From Pseudomonas sp. Irchel 3E13 (GTDB lineage: Bacteria; Pseudomonadota; Gammaproteobacteria; Pseudomonadales; Pseudomonadaceae): a stretch of 64,000 nt of DNA. Under the pieces are notes generated by a model. That model saw nothing but the letters and a program-made list of their open reading frames with translations, had not been told where the DNA came from and searched no databases. How positions within the stretch are numbered: position 1 is the stretch's first letter; each line of letters starts with the position of its first letter. The translations under genes and the position numbers were made by a program. The stretch lies in the NCBI RefSeq assembly GCF_900187455.1, contig NZ_FYDX01000007.1, forward strand, positions 1 to 64,000. Reading direction: 5' to 3'. Of this stretch, positions 41,447 to 52,114 are shown piece by piece.

Positions 41447-42303
41447 TGGCGACGTATGCCGTCGGCGATCTGCAGGGTTGCCTGGAGCCGCTCAAGTGCC
41501 TGCTCGAACGGGTCAACTTCAACCCCGCCGTCGATCGTCTGTGGCTGGTGGGCGATCTGGTCAACCGCGGCCCGCAGTCCCTGGAAACCTTGCGCTTCCT
41601 CTATGGCATGCGCGACTCGCTGGTCTGCGTGCTGGGTAACCACGACCTGCACCTGCTGGCGGCCTGGCACAACATTGAGCGACTGAAAAAGAGCGATACC
41701 CTGCGCGAAGTGCTCGACGCACCGGACGCACCGGAGCTGATGGACTGGCTGCGCCAGCAGAAGCTGCTGCATTTCGACGAAGCCCGCGGCACGGTGATGG
41801 TTCACGCCGGCATTCCACCGCAGTGGACCCTGGCCAAGGCCCTGGCCCTGGCCGCCGAGGTCGAAGAGGTATTGCGCGACGACAACCGCCTCAAGCCTTA
41901 CCTGGACGGCATGTACGGTAACGAACCGGCCAAGTGGAACAAGGACCTTACCGGCGTCACCCGCCTGCGCGTCATCACCAACTACTTCACCCGCATGCGC
42001 TTCTGCACCGTGGACGGCAAGCTCGACCTCAAGGGCAAGGAAGGCGCCGACACCGCCCCGCCCGGCTACAAGCCCTGGTTCGCCCACAAGGACCGCCGCT
42101 CGCGGCACGTGAAGATCATCTTTGGCCACTGGGCGGCCCTTGAAGGCCGCTGCAATGCGCCTGGGGTCTTCGCCCTGGACACCGGCTGCGTGTGGGGCGG
42201 CGCCATGACCCTGATGAATGTCGACAGCGGCGAAATCCAGCGCTGCGACTGCAAGCCCAAAGGCCCCTCGGCCCCACCTGCCACGCCCCACACAAACGGC
42301 TAG
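41446..42303 (+). CDS. apaH: bis(5-nucleosyl)-tetraphosphatase (symmetrical)
   Basis: Hydrolyses Ap4A to two ADP and can remove Np4 caps from RNA. The 285-residue metallophosphoesterase has the metal motifs [14 protein letters not shown] and GNHD, plus GHWAA towards the C-terminus. It is translationally coupled to apaG. Confidence 0.96.
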   Translation: MATYAVGDLQGCLEPLKCLLERVNFNPAVDRLWLVGDLVNRGPQSLETLRFLYGMRDSLVCVLGNHDLHLLAAWHNIERLKKSDTLREVLDAPDAPELMDWLRQQKLLHFDEARGTVMVHAGIPPQWTLAKALALAAEVEEVLRDDNRLKPYLDGMYGNEPAKWNKDLTGVTRLRVITNYFTRMRFCTVDGKLDLKGKEGADTAPPGYKPWFAHKDRRSRHVKIIFGHWAALEGRCNAPGVFALDTGCVWGGAMTLMNVDSGEIQRCDCKPKGPSAPPATPHTNG

Positions 42304-42335
42304 AATGGCCCGTCACTGCTGAAGGAAACCGCCCC

Positions 42336-42665
42336 ATGAGCGAATTCAAACGCATCCCTCCCGAGCAGGCCCAGGCGCTGCGTGAACAAGGTGCGGTCGT
42401 GGTCGACATTCGCGACCCTCAAAGCTACGCCACTGGCCACATCGCAGGCTCCCATCACCTGGACAACCAGTCGGTTGCCGACTTCATCCGCAACGCCGAC
42501 CTGGACGCCCCCACCGTGGTGGTCTGCTACCACGGCAACTCGAGCCAGAACGCGGCAGCGTACCTGGCTGGCCAGGGCTTCTCGGAGGTCTACAGCCTCG
42601 ACGGCGGTTTCGAGTTGTGGCGCGGCACCTACCCGGCGGAAACCAGCCAAGGGACGTCCGAATAA
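42336..42665 (+). CDS. glpE: thiosulfate sulfurtransferase GlpE
   Basis: A single-domain rhodanese of 109 residues that moves sulfane sulfur from thiosulfate to cyanide or thioredoxin. The catalytic cysteine is C64 in [11 protein letters not shown], and the CH2-type motif [14 protein letters not shown] is present. The ATG follows GAAGGAAACCGCCCC. It lies 32 bases after apaH. Confidence 0.93.
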   Translation: MSEFKRIPPEQAQALREQGAVVVDIRDPQSYATGHIAGSHHLDNQSVADFIRNADLDAPTVVVCYHGNSSQNAAAYLAGQGFSEVYSLDGGFELWRGTYPAETSQGTSE

Positions 42666-42752
42666 TTTTTTAAATTCCCCGCAGCCCGCGTCCCGTGCGG
42701 GCTCGCGCCTGACCAGACGAACGGTCATGGCGAACTTATCGCCCTTCCGTCC

Positions 42753-42779
42753 TTGACCTCCCGGATTCCGAACTATCCT
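42753..42779 (+). promoter_or_regulatory. candidate stationary-phase promoter of prkA operon
   Basis: TTGACC at 42753-42758 and CTATCCT at 42773-42779 resemble a promoter with a short 15-base spacer; CTATCCT is close to the RpoS -10 consensus CTATACT. The E. coli yeaGH genes are RpoS-dependent, which agrees. The remaining 280 bases between glpE and prkA hold no convincing gene; a GC-rich hairpin (AGCCCGC/GCGGGCT) follows glpE. Confidence 0.4.
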
Positions 42780-42946
42780 TAAGCCCAGGCCATCCAAAAA
42801 GGGGAGAGCCGGTACACCGGCGTGCGGGTCATCGGTAGCGATTTCAAGGTGTTCTGGGGGGTATACAGCAATCGTCCATCCCGATTGCATGCCAGCATCA
42901 GCTGACTGATCCGGCGTCGGCTCCACGTATCGAGCGAGGTGACGTC

Positions 42947-44869
42947 ATGAGTATTTTTAGCCACTTCCAACAACGCTTCGAGTCCACCCGTCAGGAAGAG
43001 CTCTCGCTGCAGGAGTATCTAGAGCTCTGCAAGAACGACCGCAGCGCATACGCCTCGGCGGCTGAGCGCCTGCTCATGGCCATCGGGGAGCCGGAACTGG
43101 TCGACACCTCGAACAACTCCAGGTTGTCGCGAATCTTCTCCAACAAGGTCATCCGGCGTTATCCGGCCTTCGAGGATTTCCATGGCATGGAGGAATGCAT
43201 CGATCAGATCGTTTCCTACTTCCGCCATGCCGCACAGGGTCTGGAAGAGAAGAAACAGATCCTTTACCTGCTCGGCCCGGTAGGTGGCGGTAAATCGTCC
43301 CTGGCGGAAAAACTCAAGCAACTGATCGAGAAGGTGCCCTTCTACGCCATCAAGGGCTCGCCGGTCTTCGAGTCACCACTGGGGCTGTTCAATGCCACCG
43401 AGGATGGCGCGATTCTGGAAGAAGACTTCGGCATCCCGCGTCGCTACCTGAGCACCATCATGTCCCCTTGGGCGACCAAGCGCCTGGCCGAATTCGGCGG
43501 CGACATCAGCCAGTTCAAGGTGGTCAAGCTCTACCCTTCGATCCTCAACCAGATCGCCGTGGCCAAGACCGAGCCGGGCGACGAGAACAACCAGGACATC
43601 TCGGCCCTCGTGGGCAAGGTGGATATCCGCAAGCTCGAGGAATTCCCGCAGAACGACGCCGATGCCTACAGCTATTCGGGCGCGCTGTGCCGGGCCAACC
43701 AGGGCCTGATGGAATTCGTCGAGATGTTCAAGGCGCCGATCAAGGTCCTGCACCCGCTGCTGACCGCGACCCAGGAAGGCAACTACAACAGTACCGAAGG
43801 CCTGGGGGCGATCCCTTACTCCGGGATCCTGCTGGCCCACTCCAACGAATCGGAATGGCACAGCTTCCGCAACAACAAGAACAACGAGGCGTTCATCGAC
43901 CGGATCTACATCGTCAAGGTGCCGTATTGCCTGCGCGTCAGCGACGAGATCAAGATCTACGACAAACTTCTCTTCAACAGCTCCCTGGCCAAGGCGCACT
44001 GCGCGCCCGACACCCTGAAAATGCTGGCCCAGTTCACCGTTCTCTCGCGCCTCAAAGAGCCGGAAAACTCGAACATCTATTCGAAAATGCGTGTCTATGA
44101 CGGGGAAAACCTCAAGGACACCGATCCAAAGGCCAAGTCGATCCAGGAGTACCGCGACAGCGCTGGCGTGGACGAAGGCATGAACGGCCTGTCGACCCGC
44201 TTCGCCTTCAAGATCCTGTCGAAGGTGTTCAACTTCGACCCTCATGAAGTGGCGGCCAACCCGGTTCACCTGCTGTACGTGCTGGAACAACAGATCGAGC
44301 AGGAGCAATTCCCCGCCGAAGTGCGCGAACGCTACCTGCGCTTCCTGAAGGAATACCTGGCACCGCGCTACATCGAGTTCATCGGCAAGGAAATCCAGAC
44401 CGCTTACCTGGAGTCCTACAGCGAATACGGCCAGAACATCTTCGACCGCTATGTGCTGTACGCGGACTTCTGGATTCAGGATCAGGAATACCGCGATCCG
44501 GAAACCGGCGAGATCCTCAACCGCATCGCGCTCAACGAAGAACTGGAGAAAATCGAGAAGCCGGCCGGCATCAGCAATCCGAAGGATTTCCGCAACGAGA
44601 TCGTCAACTTCGTACTGCGCGCCCGGGCCAACAACAACGGCAAGAACCCGACCTGGCTCAGCTACGAAAAACTGCGGGTGGTCATCGAGAAGAAAATGTT
44701 CTCCAACACCGAGGACCTCCTGCCCGTCATCAGCTTCAACGCCAAGGCCAGCAAAGAGGATCAACAGAAACACAACGACTTCGTTACGCGGATGGTGGAG
44801 CGCGGCTACACGGACAAACAGGTTCGCCTGCTCTCGGAATGGTACCTGCGGGTCAGAAAATCCCAGTAA
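42947..44869 (+). CDS. prkA: PrkA/YeaG family AAA+ protein (serine kinase or protease)
   Basis: A 640-residue AAA+ protein with Walker A GPVGGGKS at residues 110-117 and a C-terminal PrkA domain. The family was named as a serine kinase; B. subtilis PrkA has more recently been reported as an ATP-dependent protease. The start MSIFSHFQQRFE has GAGGTGACGTC upstream. It leads the conserved prkA-yeaH-spoVR set. Confidence 0.93.
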   Translation: MSIFSHFQQRFESTRQEELSLQEYLELCKNDRSAYASAAERLLMAIGEPELVDTSNNSRLSRIFSNKVIRRYPAFEDFHGMEECIDQIVSYFRHAAQGLEEKKQILYLLGPVGGGKSSLAEKLKQLIEKVPFYAIKGSPVFESPLGLFNATEDGAILEEDFGIPRRYLSTIMSPWATKRLAEFGGDISQFKVVKLYPSILNQIAVAKTEPGDENNQDISALVGKVDIRKLEEFPQNDADAYSYSGALCRANQGLMEFVEMFKAPIKVLHPLLTATQEGNYNSTEGLGAIPYSGILLAHSNESEWHSFRNNKNNEAFIDRIYIVKVPYCLRVSDEIKIYDKLLFNSSLAKAHCAPDTLKMLAQFTVLSRLKEPENSNIYSKMRVYDGENLKDTDPKAKSIQEYRDSAGVDEGMNGLSTRFAFKILSKVFNFDPHEVAANPVHLLYVLEQQIEQEQFPAEVRERYLRFLKEYLAPRYIEFIGKEIQTAYLESYSEYGQNIFDRYVLYADFWIQDQEYRDPETGEILNRIALNEELEKIEKPAGISNPKDFRNEIVNFVLRARANNNGKNPTWLSYEKLRVVIEKKMFSNTEDLLPVISFNAKASKEDQQKHNDFVTRMVERGYTDKQVRLLSEWYLRVRKSQ

Positions 44870-44997
44870 AAGCTGCAAGCAGTAGGCCACAAGCCACGAG
44901 CTGGTCGCGGGTGCCCAAGGCACACCGCGCAGCTCATGGTGGCGGCGGATGCTTTTACTTGCAGCGCGTAGCTTGACGCTTGCGGCTGCATTACCGG
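44868..44997. repeat. degenerate inverted repeat between prkA and yeaH
   Basis: GCTGCAAG at 44872-44879 is inverted as CTTGCAGC at 44958-44965, and the intervening and flanking sequence is rich in AAGC/GCTT words (GCAAGC, CACAAGCCACGAGC, GCTTGACGCTTGCGG). This resembles dispersed palindromic repeats common in P. fluorescens intergenic regions. It separates two genes that are otherwise one operon. Confidence 0.55.
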
Positions 44998-45005
44998 AGG
45001 GGCCC

Positions 45006-46277
45006 ATGAGCTATGTAATCGACCGACGCCTGAACGGCAAGAACAAGAGCACGGTCAACCGCCAGCGCTTTCTGCGGCGTTACCGTGACCACATCAAGAA
45101 AGCCGTCGAGGAAGCCGTAAGCCGCCGCTCCATTACCGATATGGAACACGGCGAGCAGATCAGCATTCCCGGACGCGATATCGACGAACCTGTTCTTCAC
45201 CACGGACGTGGTGGCAAACAGACCGTGGTTCATCCTGGCAACAAGGAATTCACTGCTGGCGAGCACATTCCGCGCCCACAAGGCGGCGGGGGCGGCGGCG
45301 GCCGTGGCAAGGCGGGCAATTCCGGCGAAGGCATGGATGAGTTCGTTTTCCAGATCACCCAGGAAGAGTTCCTCGAATTCATGTTCGAAGACCTGGAACT
45401 GCCCAACCTGGTCAAACGCCACCTGACCGGCACCGACACCTTCAAGACCGTACGCGCCGGCATCAGCAACGAAGGCAACCCGTCGCGCATCAATATCATC
45501 CGCACCCTGCGTTCGGCCCATGCCCGGCGCATCGCCTTGTCCGGCAGCAGCCGCGCGCGCCTGCGCGAGGTACGGGAAGAGCTGGAACGGCTGAAACGCG
45601 AAGAACCCGACAATTTCGGCGACATTCAGGAAATCGAAGCGGAAATCGAGCGCCTGAGCGCCCGTATCCACCGCATCCCCTTCCTTGACACGTTCGACCT
45701 CAAGTACAACCTGCTGGTCAAACACCCGAACCCGAGCTCCAAAGCCGTGATGTTCTGCCTCATGGACGTTTCCGGCTCCATGACCCAGGCCACCAAGGAC
45801 ATCGCCAAGCGCTTCTTCATCCTGCTGTACCTGTTCCTGAAGCGGAATTACGACCGCATCGAAGTGGTATTCATCCGCCATCACACCAGCGCCCGCGAAG
45901 TGGACGAAGAAGAGTTTTTCTATTCACGCGAAACCGGCGGCACCATCGTCTCCAGCGCGCTGAAATTGATGCAGGAAATCATGGCCGAACGCTATTCGGC
46001 CAGCGAGTGGAACATCTACGCCGCCCAGGCTTCGGACGGTGACAACTGGAACGACGATTCGCCCATCTGCCGGGAGATCCTCAGCAAGCAGATCATGCCG
46101 TTCGTGCAGTACTACACTTACGTCGAAATCACGCCCCGCGAACATCAGGCCCTCTGGTACGAATACGAACGTATCGGCGAAGCCTTTGCTGACACGTTCG
46201 CCCAGCAACAGTTGGTGTCGGCCGGCGATATCTATCCGGTCTTCCGTGAACTCTTCCAGCGCAGGTTAGTGACATGA
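45006..46277 (+). CDS. yeaH: DUF444 protein YeaH
   Basis: A 423-residue YeaH/YhbH-family protein. It has a basic N-terminus, a Gly-rich linker ([15 protein letters not shown], about residues 95-110), a coiled-coil-like stretch ([14 protein letters not shown]), and a von Willebrand A-like region with a MIDAS motif D254-V-S-G-S258. The ATG follows GGAGGGGCCC. It overlaps spoVR by 4 bases. The MIDAS suggests a metal-dependent partner-binding role next to the AAA+ protein PrkA. Confidence 0.9.
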   Translation: MSYVIDRRLNGKNKSTVNRQRFLRRYRDHIKKAVEEAVSRRSITDMEHGEQISIPGRDIDEPVLHHGRGGKQTVVHPGNKEFTAGEHIPRPQGGGGGGGRGKAGNSGEGMDEFVFQITQEEFLEFMFEDLELPNLVKRHLTGTDTFKTVRAGISNEGNPSRINIIRTLRSAHARRIALSGSSRARLREVREELERLKREEPDNFGDIQEIEAEIERLSARIHRIPFLDTFDLKYNLLVKHPNPSSKAVMFCLMDVSGSMTQATKDIAKRFFILLYLFLKRNYDRIEVVFIRHHTSAREVDEEEFFYSRETGGTIVSSALKLMQEIMAERYSASEWNIYAAQASDGDNWNDDSPICREILSKQIMPFVQYYTYVEITPREHQALWYEYERIGEAFADTFAQQQLVSAGDIYPVFRELFQRRLVT

Positions 46278-47836
46278 CCGCCAGAGAGCAGAAACGCCAT
46301 CCCATTTCCACCGGGTCCGAGTGGACGTTCGAGCTCATCCAGGCTTATGACCGCGAGATCAGCCGCCTGGCAGAGCGCTACGCCCTGGACACTTATCCCA
46401 ACCAGATCGAAGTGATCACCGCCGAGCAGATGATGGACGCCTACGCCTCGGTGGGCATGCCGCTGGGTTATCACCACTGGTCCTACGGCAAGCACTTCCT
46501 GAGCACGGAAAAATCCTATAGCCGCGGTCAAATGGGCCTGGCCTACGAGATCGTGATCAACTCCGACCCCTGCATCGCCTACCTGATGGAGGAAAACACC
46601 ATCTGCATGCAGGCCCTGGTGGTGGCTCACGCCTGCTACGGGCACAACAGCTTCTTCAAGGGCAACTACCTGTTCCGCACCTGGACCGACGCCAGTTCGA
46701 TCATCGATTACCTGGTGTTCGCCAAGCAGTACATCACCCAGTGCGAGGAGCGCCACGGCATCGACGCCGTGGAAGACCTGCTGGACTCCTGCCACGCCCT
46801 GATGAACTACGGCGTCGACCGCTACAAACGGCCCTACCCGATTTCCGCCGAAGAAGAGCGACGTCGGCAGAAAGACCGCGAAGAACACCTGCAGAAGCAG
46901 ATCAACGACCTGTGGCGCACCATCCCTAAAGGAGCTGACAAGTCCAGCGACAAGGACGCCGGCCGCTTCCCTGCCGAGCCTCAGGAGAACATTCTCTACT
47001 TCATCGAGAAACATGCGCCGCTGCTGGAGCCCTGGCAGCGTGAGATCGTGCGCATCGTGCGCAAGATCGCCCAGTATTTCTATCCACAGCGTCAAACCCA
47101 GGTAATGAACGAAGGCTGGGCAACCTTCTGGCACTACACGCTGATGAACGACCTGTACGACGAAGGCCTGGTCACTGACGGTTTCATGATGGAATTCCTC
47201 CAGTCCCACACCAGTGTGGTGTTCCAGCCCGGCTTCGACAGCCCCTACTACAGCGGCATCAACCCCTATGCGCTGGGGTTCGCCATGTACACCGACATTC
47301 GCCGCATCTGCGAGCACCCAACCGAAGAGGACCGCCGCTGGTTCCCCGACATCGCCGGCAGCGACTGGCTGTCCGCCATCAAGTTCGCCATGAGCAGCTT
47401 CAAGGACGAGAGCTTCATCCTGCAGTACCTCTCGCCCAAGGTCATTCGTGATCTGAAACTGTTCAGCATCATGGATGACGATCAGCGCGACGACCTGCTG
47501 GTCCCGGCAATCCATGACGAGAGCGGTTACCGCGTCATTCGCGAAACCCTGGCGGCCCAGTACAACCTCGGCAACCGCGAACCCAACGTGCAGATCTGGA
47601 GCATCGACCGCCGCGGCGATCGCTCGCTCACCCTGCGCCACCAACAACACGACCGCAAACCACTGGGCGACTCCACCGAGGAAGTCCTCAAGCACCTGCA
47701 CCGTCTCTGGGGCTTCGATATTCACCTCGAAACCCTGCAGGGCGAGCAGATCATGAAAACCCATCATGTTCCGCCACGGGGGGAGCACTCAGACGGTGAC
47801 CACGGTCGCCTCGATCTCGCCGTCGTCCACCTGTAA
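46274..47836 (+). CDS. spoVR: SpoVR family protein
   Basis: A 520-residue SpoVR/YcgB-family protein, named after a B. subtilis spore-cortex gene but widespread in non-sporulating bacteria. Conserved segments include [26 protein letters not shown] and [13 protein letters not shown], all rich in His, which resemble metal-binding sites. It is coupled to yeaH by an ATGA overlap. Molecular function is unknown. Confidence 0.92.
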   Translation: MTAREQKRHPISTGSEWTFELIQAYDREISRLAERYALDTYPNQIEVITAEQMMDAYASVGMPLGYHHWSYGKHFLSTEKSYSRGQMGLAYEIVINSDPCIAYLMEENTICMQALVVAHACYGHNSFFKGNYLFRTWTDASSIIDYLVFAKQYITQCEERHGIDAVEDLLDSCHALMNYGVDRYKRPYPISAEEERRRQKDREEHLQKQINDLWRTIPKGADKSSDKDAGRFPAEPQENILYFIEKHAPLLEPWQREIVRIVRKIAQYFYPQRQTQVMNEGWATFWHYTLMNDLYDEGLVTDGFMMEFLQSHTSVVFQPGFDSPYYSGINPYALGFAMYTDIRRICEHPTEEDRRWFPDIAGSDWLSAIKFAMSSFKDESFILQYLSPKVIRDLKLFSIMDDDQRDDLLVPAIHDESGYRVIRETLAAQYNLGNREPNVQIWSIDRRGDRSLTLRHQQHDRKPLGDSTEEVLKHLHRLWGFDIHLETLQGEQIMKTHHVPPRGEHSDGDHGRLDLAVVHL

Positions 47837-47896
47837 CCCAGGCAGCCTCCGTGATGTCACACAGGTTATCCTGTGGGGCATCTACGGAGGTTTTTC

Positions 47897-49126
47897 ATGC
47901 AGATTTACAAAGTCGGCGGCGCCGTGCGTGACCGCCTGCTCGGCAGGCCGGTCACCGACAACGACTGGGTGGTGGTTGGCGCCACGGTCGAACAGATGCA
48001 GGCCCAGGGCTTTCGCCCGGTAGGCAGCGATTTCCCGGTGTTCCTGCACCCCAAGAGCGGCGAGGAATATGCCCTCGCCCGCACCGAGCGCAAGAGTGGC
48101 GTTGGCTACGGCGGCTTTACGTTCCATGCCAGTCCGGAGGTCACCCTTGAGCAGGACCTGATCCGCCGCGACCTCACCATCAACGCCATGGCCGAAGACA
48201 GCGACGGTAATCTGACCGATCCCTACAACGGCCAGAAAGACCTAGAAGACCGCATTCTCCGCCATGTTTCCCCCGCGTTCGCCGAAGATCCTCTGCGGGT
48301 CCTGCGCGTCGCACGCTTTGCTGCGCGCTTTGCCGGGCTCGGTTTCACGGTGGCCCCTGAAACCCTGGAACTGATGCGTCAGTTGAGCGAGTCAGGCGAA
48401 CTGCAGGCCCTCACCGCGGAGCGCAGTTGGAAGGAAATTTCCCGCGCAATGATGGAAGACGCCCCCCAAGTATTCATTCAGGTCCTGCGCGACTGCGGCG
48501 CACTCAAGCAACTGATGCCCGAGCTGGACGCCCTGTTCGGCGTGCCCCAGCCGGTCGCCCATCACCCGGAAATCGATACCGGCGCCCATACGCTTGCGGT
48601 GCTGGAACAAGCCGCGCGGCATGAGCATCCACTGACCGTGCGCTGGGCCTGCCTGCTCCACGACCTGGGCAAGGGCGCCACGCCGGAAGCCGAATGGCCC
48701 CGACATATCGCCCATGAACATCGCGGCCTGAAATTGATCGAAGCGGTCAACCAGCGCTTCAAGGCACCGCGCGACTGCCAGGAGCTGGCGCTGCTGGTAG
48801 GCGAGTTCCACACCCACGGCCATCGCGCCCTGGAACTGAAGCCCTCGACCTTGCTGGAGCTGCTGCAACGTTTCGACGTGTATCGGCGCCCACAGCGGTT
48901 CGAAGAATTTATTGCCGCTTGCGAAATGGATGCGCGGGGTCGGCTGGGGCTGGAGGATCGTGCTTATCCACAGGCGGAATATCTGCGCGGCGCGGCGGCG
49001 GCGGCGAGAGAAGTGGCCGTGCAGCCGTTGGTGCAGCAGGGCTACACCGGGCAGGCACTGGGCGAAGCACTGAAGAAAGCGCGTCTGAATGCGCTGAAAG
49101 CCTACAAGGAAAACGCCGCGAACTGA
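47897..49126 (+). CDS. cca: multifunctional CCA tRNA nucleotidyltransferase
   Basis: Adds or repairs the CCA end of tRNAs. The 409-residue protein has the class II nucleotidyltransferase start [12 protein letters not shown] and [11 protein letters not shown], the [10 protein letters not shown] motif, [11 protein letters not shown], and a C-terminal HD phosphohydrolase domain (CLLHDLGKG). The ATG follows GGAGG six bases upstream, excluding eight earlier codons. Its last codons and stop form half of the folK terminator hairpin. Confidence 0.95.
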   Translation: MQIYKVGGAVRDRLLGRPVTDNDWVVVGATVEQMQAQGFRPVGSDFPVFLHPKSGEEYALARTERKSGVGYGGFTFHASPEVTLEQDLIRRDLTINAMAEDSDGNLTDPYNGQKDLEDRILRHVSPAFAEDPLRVLRVARFAARFAGLGFTVAPETLELMRQLSESGELQALTAERSWKEISRAMMEDAPQVFIQVLRDCGALKQLMPELDALFGVPQPVAHHPEIDTGAHTLAVLEQAARHEHPLTVRWACLLHDLGKGATPEAEWPRHIAHEHRGLKLIEAVNQRFKAPRDCQELALLVGEFHTHGHRALELKPSTLLELLQRFDVYRRPQRFEEFIAACEMDARGRLGLEDRAYPQAEYLRGAAAAAREVAVQPLVQQGYTGQALGEALKKARLNALKAYKENAAN

Positions 49127-49136
49127 GTTCGCGGCG
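49114..49136 (-). terminator. terminator hairpin shared with the cca stop codon
   Basis: A perfect 10-bp stem (CGCCGCGAAC/GTTCGCGGCG) whose 3-base loop is exactly the cca TGA stop codon. On the minus strand it is followed by TTTTCCTT, making it a terminator for folB-folK inside the cca coding end. Confidence 0.75.
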
Positions 49137-49141
49137 CTCGA

Positions 49142-49657
49142 TCAGAGCCCTTGCGGAGTCAACTGCCGGTCGCTCCAGAGGAACGGCACGGGGGCGAGGA
49201 CCTGGTCGATCTGCGCCTCGCTCCATAGCTGCGCCATGGTCTTGCCGGCGCCCGGATGCAGCAGCGTCGGCGCTATCAGCGATAGCGGCCACAGAACGAA
49301 AGCGTTTTTCAGAATTTCGGCACGGGGCAGGATCAGGCCGTCGAAGTTGCCGTGAAGGTCGCCGTACATCAGCACATCGATGTCCAGCGGCAGCCCTTTG
49401 CGCTCCGGCGCATAGCGGCCGTTGTCGGCCTCGATGAACTTGAGCCGGCGATCCAGTTCGATCAGCGGCAGATCGGTCAGGCCGGTCACCACCAGATTGA
49501 AAAACGGCCCGCTCTTGATGCCCACCGCCTGACTTTCGAAGACGGCGGAACACTCCATTTGCTGGAGAAAACCGGCCAGTGCGTCGAGGCCGGCACTGAG
49601 GTGCCGTTCGCGCTCGACATTACTGCCGAGGCCCAGGTAGACCCGTATCAGAGGCAT
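49142..49657 (-). CDS. folK: 7,8-dihydro-6-hydroxymethylpterin pyrophosphokinase
   Basis: Adds pyrophosphate to 6-hydroxymethyl-dihydropterin in folate synthesis. The 171-residue protein has VYLGLGSNVERERHL, the pterin-binding FFNLVV, and the metal motif LPLDIDVLMYGD. The start overlaps the folB end by 10 bases, indicating coupling. Confidence 0.94.
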   Translation of the reverse strand: MPLIRVYLGLGSNVERERHLSAGLDALAGFLQQMECSAVFESQAVGIKSGPFFNLVVTGLTDLPLIELDRRLKFIEADNGRYAPERKGLPLDIDVLMYGDLHGNFDGLILPRAEILKNAFVLWPLSLIAPTLLHPGAGKTMAQLWSEAQIDQVLAPVPFLWSDRQLTPQGL

Positions 49658-50001
49658 CCGCGCTCGATCTCCACACCAACTCCCGAAGCCGCAGGCACCG
49701 CGCCGGGCTTGGTCAGCTTCAAGTGCAGCCATGGAATGTTGAACTCGGCCATCAGCACCTGGGCCAGACGCTCGGCGAAGGTTTCCACCAACTGGAACTG
49801 CGTCTGTTCGGCAAATGCCTGGATTCGCGCCGAGACGCTGGCATAGTCCAGGGCGAGGGTGAGGTCGTCTCCCGCTGCCGCCGGGCGATTATCCCAGGCG
49901 AACCGCAGGTCCAGCCGCAGGCACTGGCGAATGCCACGTTCCCAGTCGTAGGCACCGATCACGGTGTCGACTTCCAGCCCCTCGATGAACACTCTGTCCA
50001 A
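49648..50001 (-). CDS. folB: dihydroneopterin aldolase
   Basis: Cleaves dihydroneopterin to 6-hydroxymethyl-dihydropterin. The 117-residue protein reads [21 protein letters not shown] at the N-terminus, and the family's conserved Glu and Lys residues are kept (KLTKPGA). The start is a TTG at 50001, placed by the GGAGAG six bases upstream and family alignment. It is followed by folK. Confidence 0.92.
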   Translation of the reverse strand: MDRVFIEGLEVDTVIGAYDWERGIRQCLRLDLRFAWDNRPAAAGDDLTLALDYASVSARIQAFAEQTQFQLVETFAERLAQVLMAEFNIPWLHLKLTKPGAVPAASGVGVEIERGCL

Positions 50002-50075
50002 GCACTTCTCTCCACAGCACGACAAGGGCGACTTGCGCCGTTAGAATCAGGGCGTCCTCGCCCGGAATAGTTAGC

Positions 50076-50645
50076 ATGTTTTGGTTACTGGCGTTATTCG
50101 CCTACCTGCTCGGCTCTCTGTCCTTCGCCATCGTCCTCAGCCGCCTGAGCGGTAGCCCGGACCCGCGCCTGAGCGGTTCAGGCAATGCCGGCGCCACCAA
50201 CATGTTGCGTCTGGCAGGGCGGAAACTGGCGATCCTGACCCTGCTTGGCGACCTGTGCAAGGGGCTATTGCCCATACTGCTCGCCCATTCGGCTGGCCTG
50301 GACCAACAAGAGCAGGCCTGGATCGGCGTCAGCGCGGTCATCGGCCACCTGTTCCCGGTGTACTTCCGCTTCCGCGGCGGCAAGGGTGTCGCCACCGCCG
50401 CCGGCATGCTGCTCGGCCTCTACCCGCCGGCCGCCCTGCTGGCCATCAGCAGTTGGCTGCTGACCTTCTACCTGACCCGCACCAGCTCGCTGGCCGCCCT
50501 GATCGCAACACCCCTCACCCTGCCACTGCTGGCCTGGCGCGAGCCTGAAGCGTTGTTGCCAATGAGCCTGTTGACCTTGCTCATCGTCTGGCGTCATCGC
50601 GGCAATCTACGCGACCTGTTCGCCGGGCGCGAACGGCATTTCTGA
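50076..50645 (+). CDS. plsY: acyl-phosphate glycerol-3-phosphate acyltransferase
   Basis: Transfers acyl groups from acyl phosphate to glycerol-3-phosphate, the first step of phospholipid synthesis, in the inner membrane. The 189-residue protein has about five membrane segments and the conserved motifs [32 protein letters not shown] and WRHRGNL. Confidence 0.96.
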   Translation: MFWLLALFAYLLGSLSFAIVLSRLSGSPDPRLSGSGNAGATNMLRLAGRKLAILTLLGDLCKGLLPILLAHSAGLDQQEQAWIGVSAVIGHLFPVYFRFRGGKGVATAAGMLLGLYPPAALLAISSWLLTFYLTRTSSLAALIATPLTLPLLAWREPEALLPMSLLTLLIVWRHRGNLRDLFAGRERHF

Positions 50646-50671
50646 ACGCGCCGAATGAACAGGATTCACCT

Positions 50672-51697
50672 TCAGATCGCCTGCAACTGTTCCATCGGCC
50701 AGCGTGCCTGCACGCTGATCGCCAGGCTTTCCTTCTGGCCCGCCGCCAGGCGCTGGCATCCCGCATAGGCAATCATCGCGCCGTTATCGGTGCAGAACTG
50801 CGGCCGGGCGTAATACACATTGCCCTTGAGTCCCGCAGTCATATCCTCGAGGGACGCGCGCAACGCCTTGTTGGCGCTTACGCCGCCAGCGATCACCAGG
50901 CGCTTCAGGCCGGTCTGCTGCAATGCGCGACGGCACTTGATGGTCAGAGTCTCTACCACCGCCTTCTCGAAGGCCAGGGAGATGTCGCAACGGGTTTGCT
51001 CGCCGTCGTCCCCAGCGCTCTTGCACTGCTGCCAGGTATTGAGGGCGAAGGTTTTCAGACCACTGAAGCTGAAATCCAGACCCGGACGATCGGTCATCGG
51101 CCGCGGGAATACGAAGCGGCCGGGCACGCCCTGGGTTGCCAGGCGCGCAATTTCAGGACCGCCCGGATAATTCAGGCCGATCAGCTTGGCAGTCTTGTCG
51201 AAGGCCTCGCCTGCGGCGTCGTCCAGCGACTCGCCGAGCAGCTCGTAACGGCCAATGCCATCGACCCGCACCAGTTGCGTATGGCCGCCCGACACCAGCA
51301 AGGCGACGAACGGGAATTCCGGAGGATGCTCTTCCAGCATCGGCGCCAGCAGATGACCTTCCATATGGTGGACGCCCAACGCCGGAATGTCCCAGGCAAA
51401 GGCCAGGGCCTGGGCGCAAGAGGCGCCCACCAGCAGCGCACCGACCAGGCCGGGGCCGGCCGTGTAGGCGATCGCATCGATCTCGGTAGGCGCGCAATCG
51501 GCTTCGGCCAGAACCTGGCGGATCAGCGGCAGCATGCGCTTGACGTGATCGCGCGAAGCGAGCTCGGGCACCACGCCGCCGTAGACGCGGTGCAGGTCGA
51601 TCTGGCTGAATAACGCGTCGGCCAGCAGGCCTCGCTCGCTGTCGTAGAGCGCGACGCCGGTTTCATCGCAGGATGTTTCCAATCCCAGTACTAGCAT
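50672..51697 (-). CDS. tsaD: tRNA threonylcarbamoyladenosine transferase subunit TsaD
   Basis: With TsaB and TsaE it forms t6A37 on tRNAs reading ANN codons. The 341-residue ASKHA-fold protein has the N-terminal [15 protein letters not shown], the iron-binding HxxxH in VHHMEGH, and [11 protein letters not shown]. It is divergent from rpsU, as in most proteobacteria. Confidence 0.96.
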   Translation of the reverse strand: MLVLGLETSCDETGVALYDSERGLLADALFSQIDLHRVYGGVVPELASRDHVKRMLPLIRQVLAEADCAPTEIDAIAYTAGPGLVGALLVGASCAQALAFAWDIPALGVHHMEGHLLAPMLEEHPPEFPFVALLVSGGHTQLVRVDGIGRYELLGESLDDAAGEAFDKTAKLIGLNYPGGPEIARLATQGVPGRFVFPRPMTDRPGLDFSFSGLKTFALNTWQQCKSAGDDGEQTRCDISLAFEKAVVETLTIKCRRALQQTGLKRLVIAGGVSANKALRASLEDMTAGLKGNVYYARPQFCTDNGAMIAYAGCQRLAAGQKESLAISVQARWPMEQLQAI

Positions 51698-51784
51698 GGG
51701 TGTTTGCCTTGTCGAGGCTGAATTCGAAGGCGCGCATGATAGTCCCCGCTCCCGGTGCCGACCAGCGGTTTTCGATCAGAGGCT

Positions 51785-51813
51785 TTGCATTCCGCCCAGC
51801 TAAGAGTTACCAT
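51785..51813 (+). promoter_or_regulatory. candidate rpsU-dnaG-rpoD operon promoter
   Basis: TTGCAT (51785-51790) and TACCAT (51808-51813) with 17-base spacing lie about 85 bases upstream of rpsU. Confidence 0.45.
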
Positions 51814-51898
51814 CCGCAACCCTTAAAACCGACGTTACTCCAGTGCACATTTCTGCCACGAGTTCGTTGACCCCGGTAATGAATGAAGGTAGCTCTGG

Positions 51899-52114
51899 AT
51901 GCCAGCCGTCAAAGTTAAAGAGAATGAACCCTTCGACGTAGCTCTGCGTCGTTTCAAGCGCTCCTGCGAAAAAGCCGGTGTACTGGCTGAAGTTCGTAGC
52001 CGCGAATTTTACGAGAAGCCAACTTCTGAGCGTAAGCGCAAAGCAGCAGCCGCTGTTAAGCGTCACGCCAAGAAAGTTCAGCGCGAACAGCGCCGCGCCG
52101 TTCGTCTGTACTAA
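51899..52114 (+). CDS. rpsU: 30S ribosomal protein S21
   Basis: A 71-residue basic ribosomal protein, matching the Pseudomonas S21 sequence pattern [26 protein letters not shown] and a Lys/Arg-rich tail. The binding site is GAAGGTAG. It is the first gene of the macromolecular synthesis operon. Confidence 0.98.

Noticed and set aside
41066..42665. Possible apaG-apaH fusion
   Set aside because: The TGATG overlap gives separate proteins of normal length in different frames; this is translational coupling, not fusion.
43373..45007. 544-codon minus-strand open frame opposite prkA
   Set aside because: It is a shadow of the high G+C third codon positions of prkA, with low-complexity, family-less sequence and no ribosome binding site.
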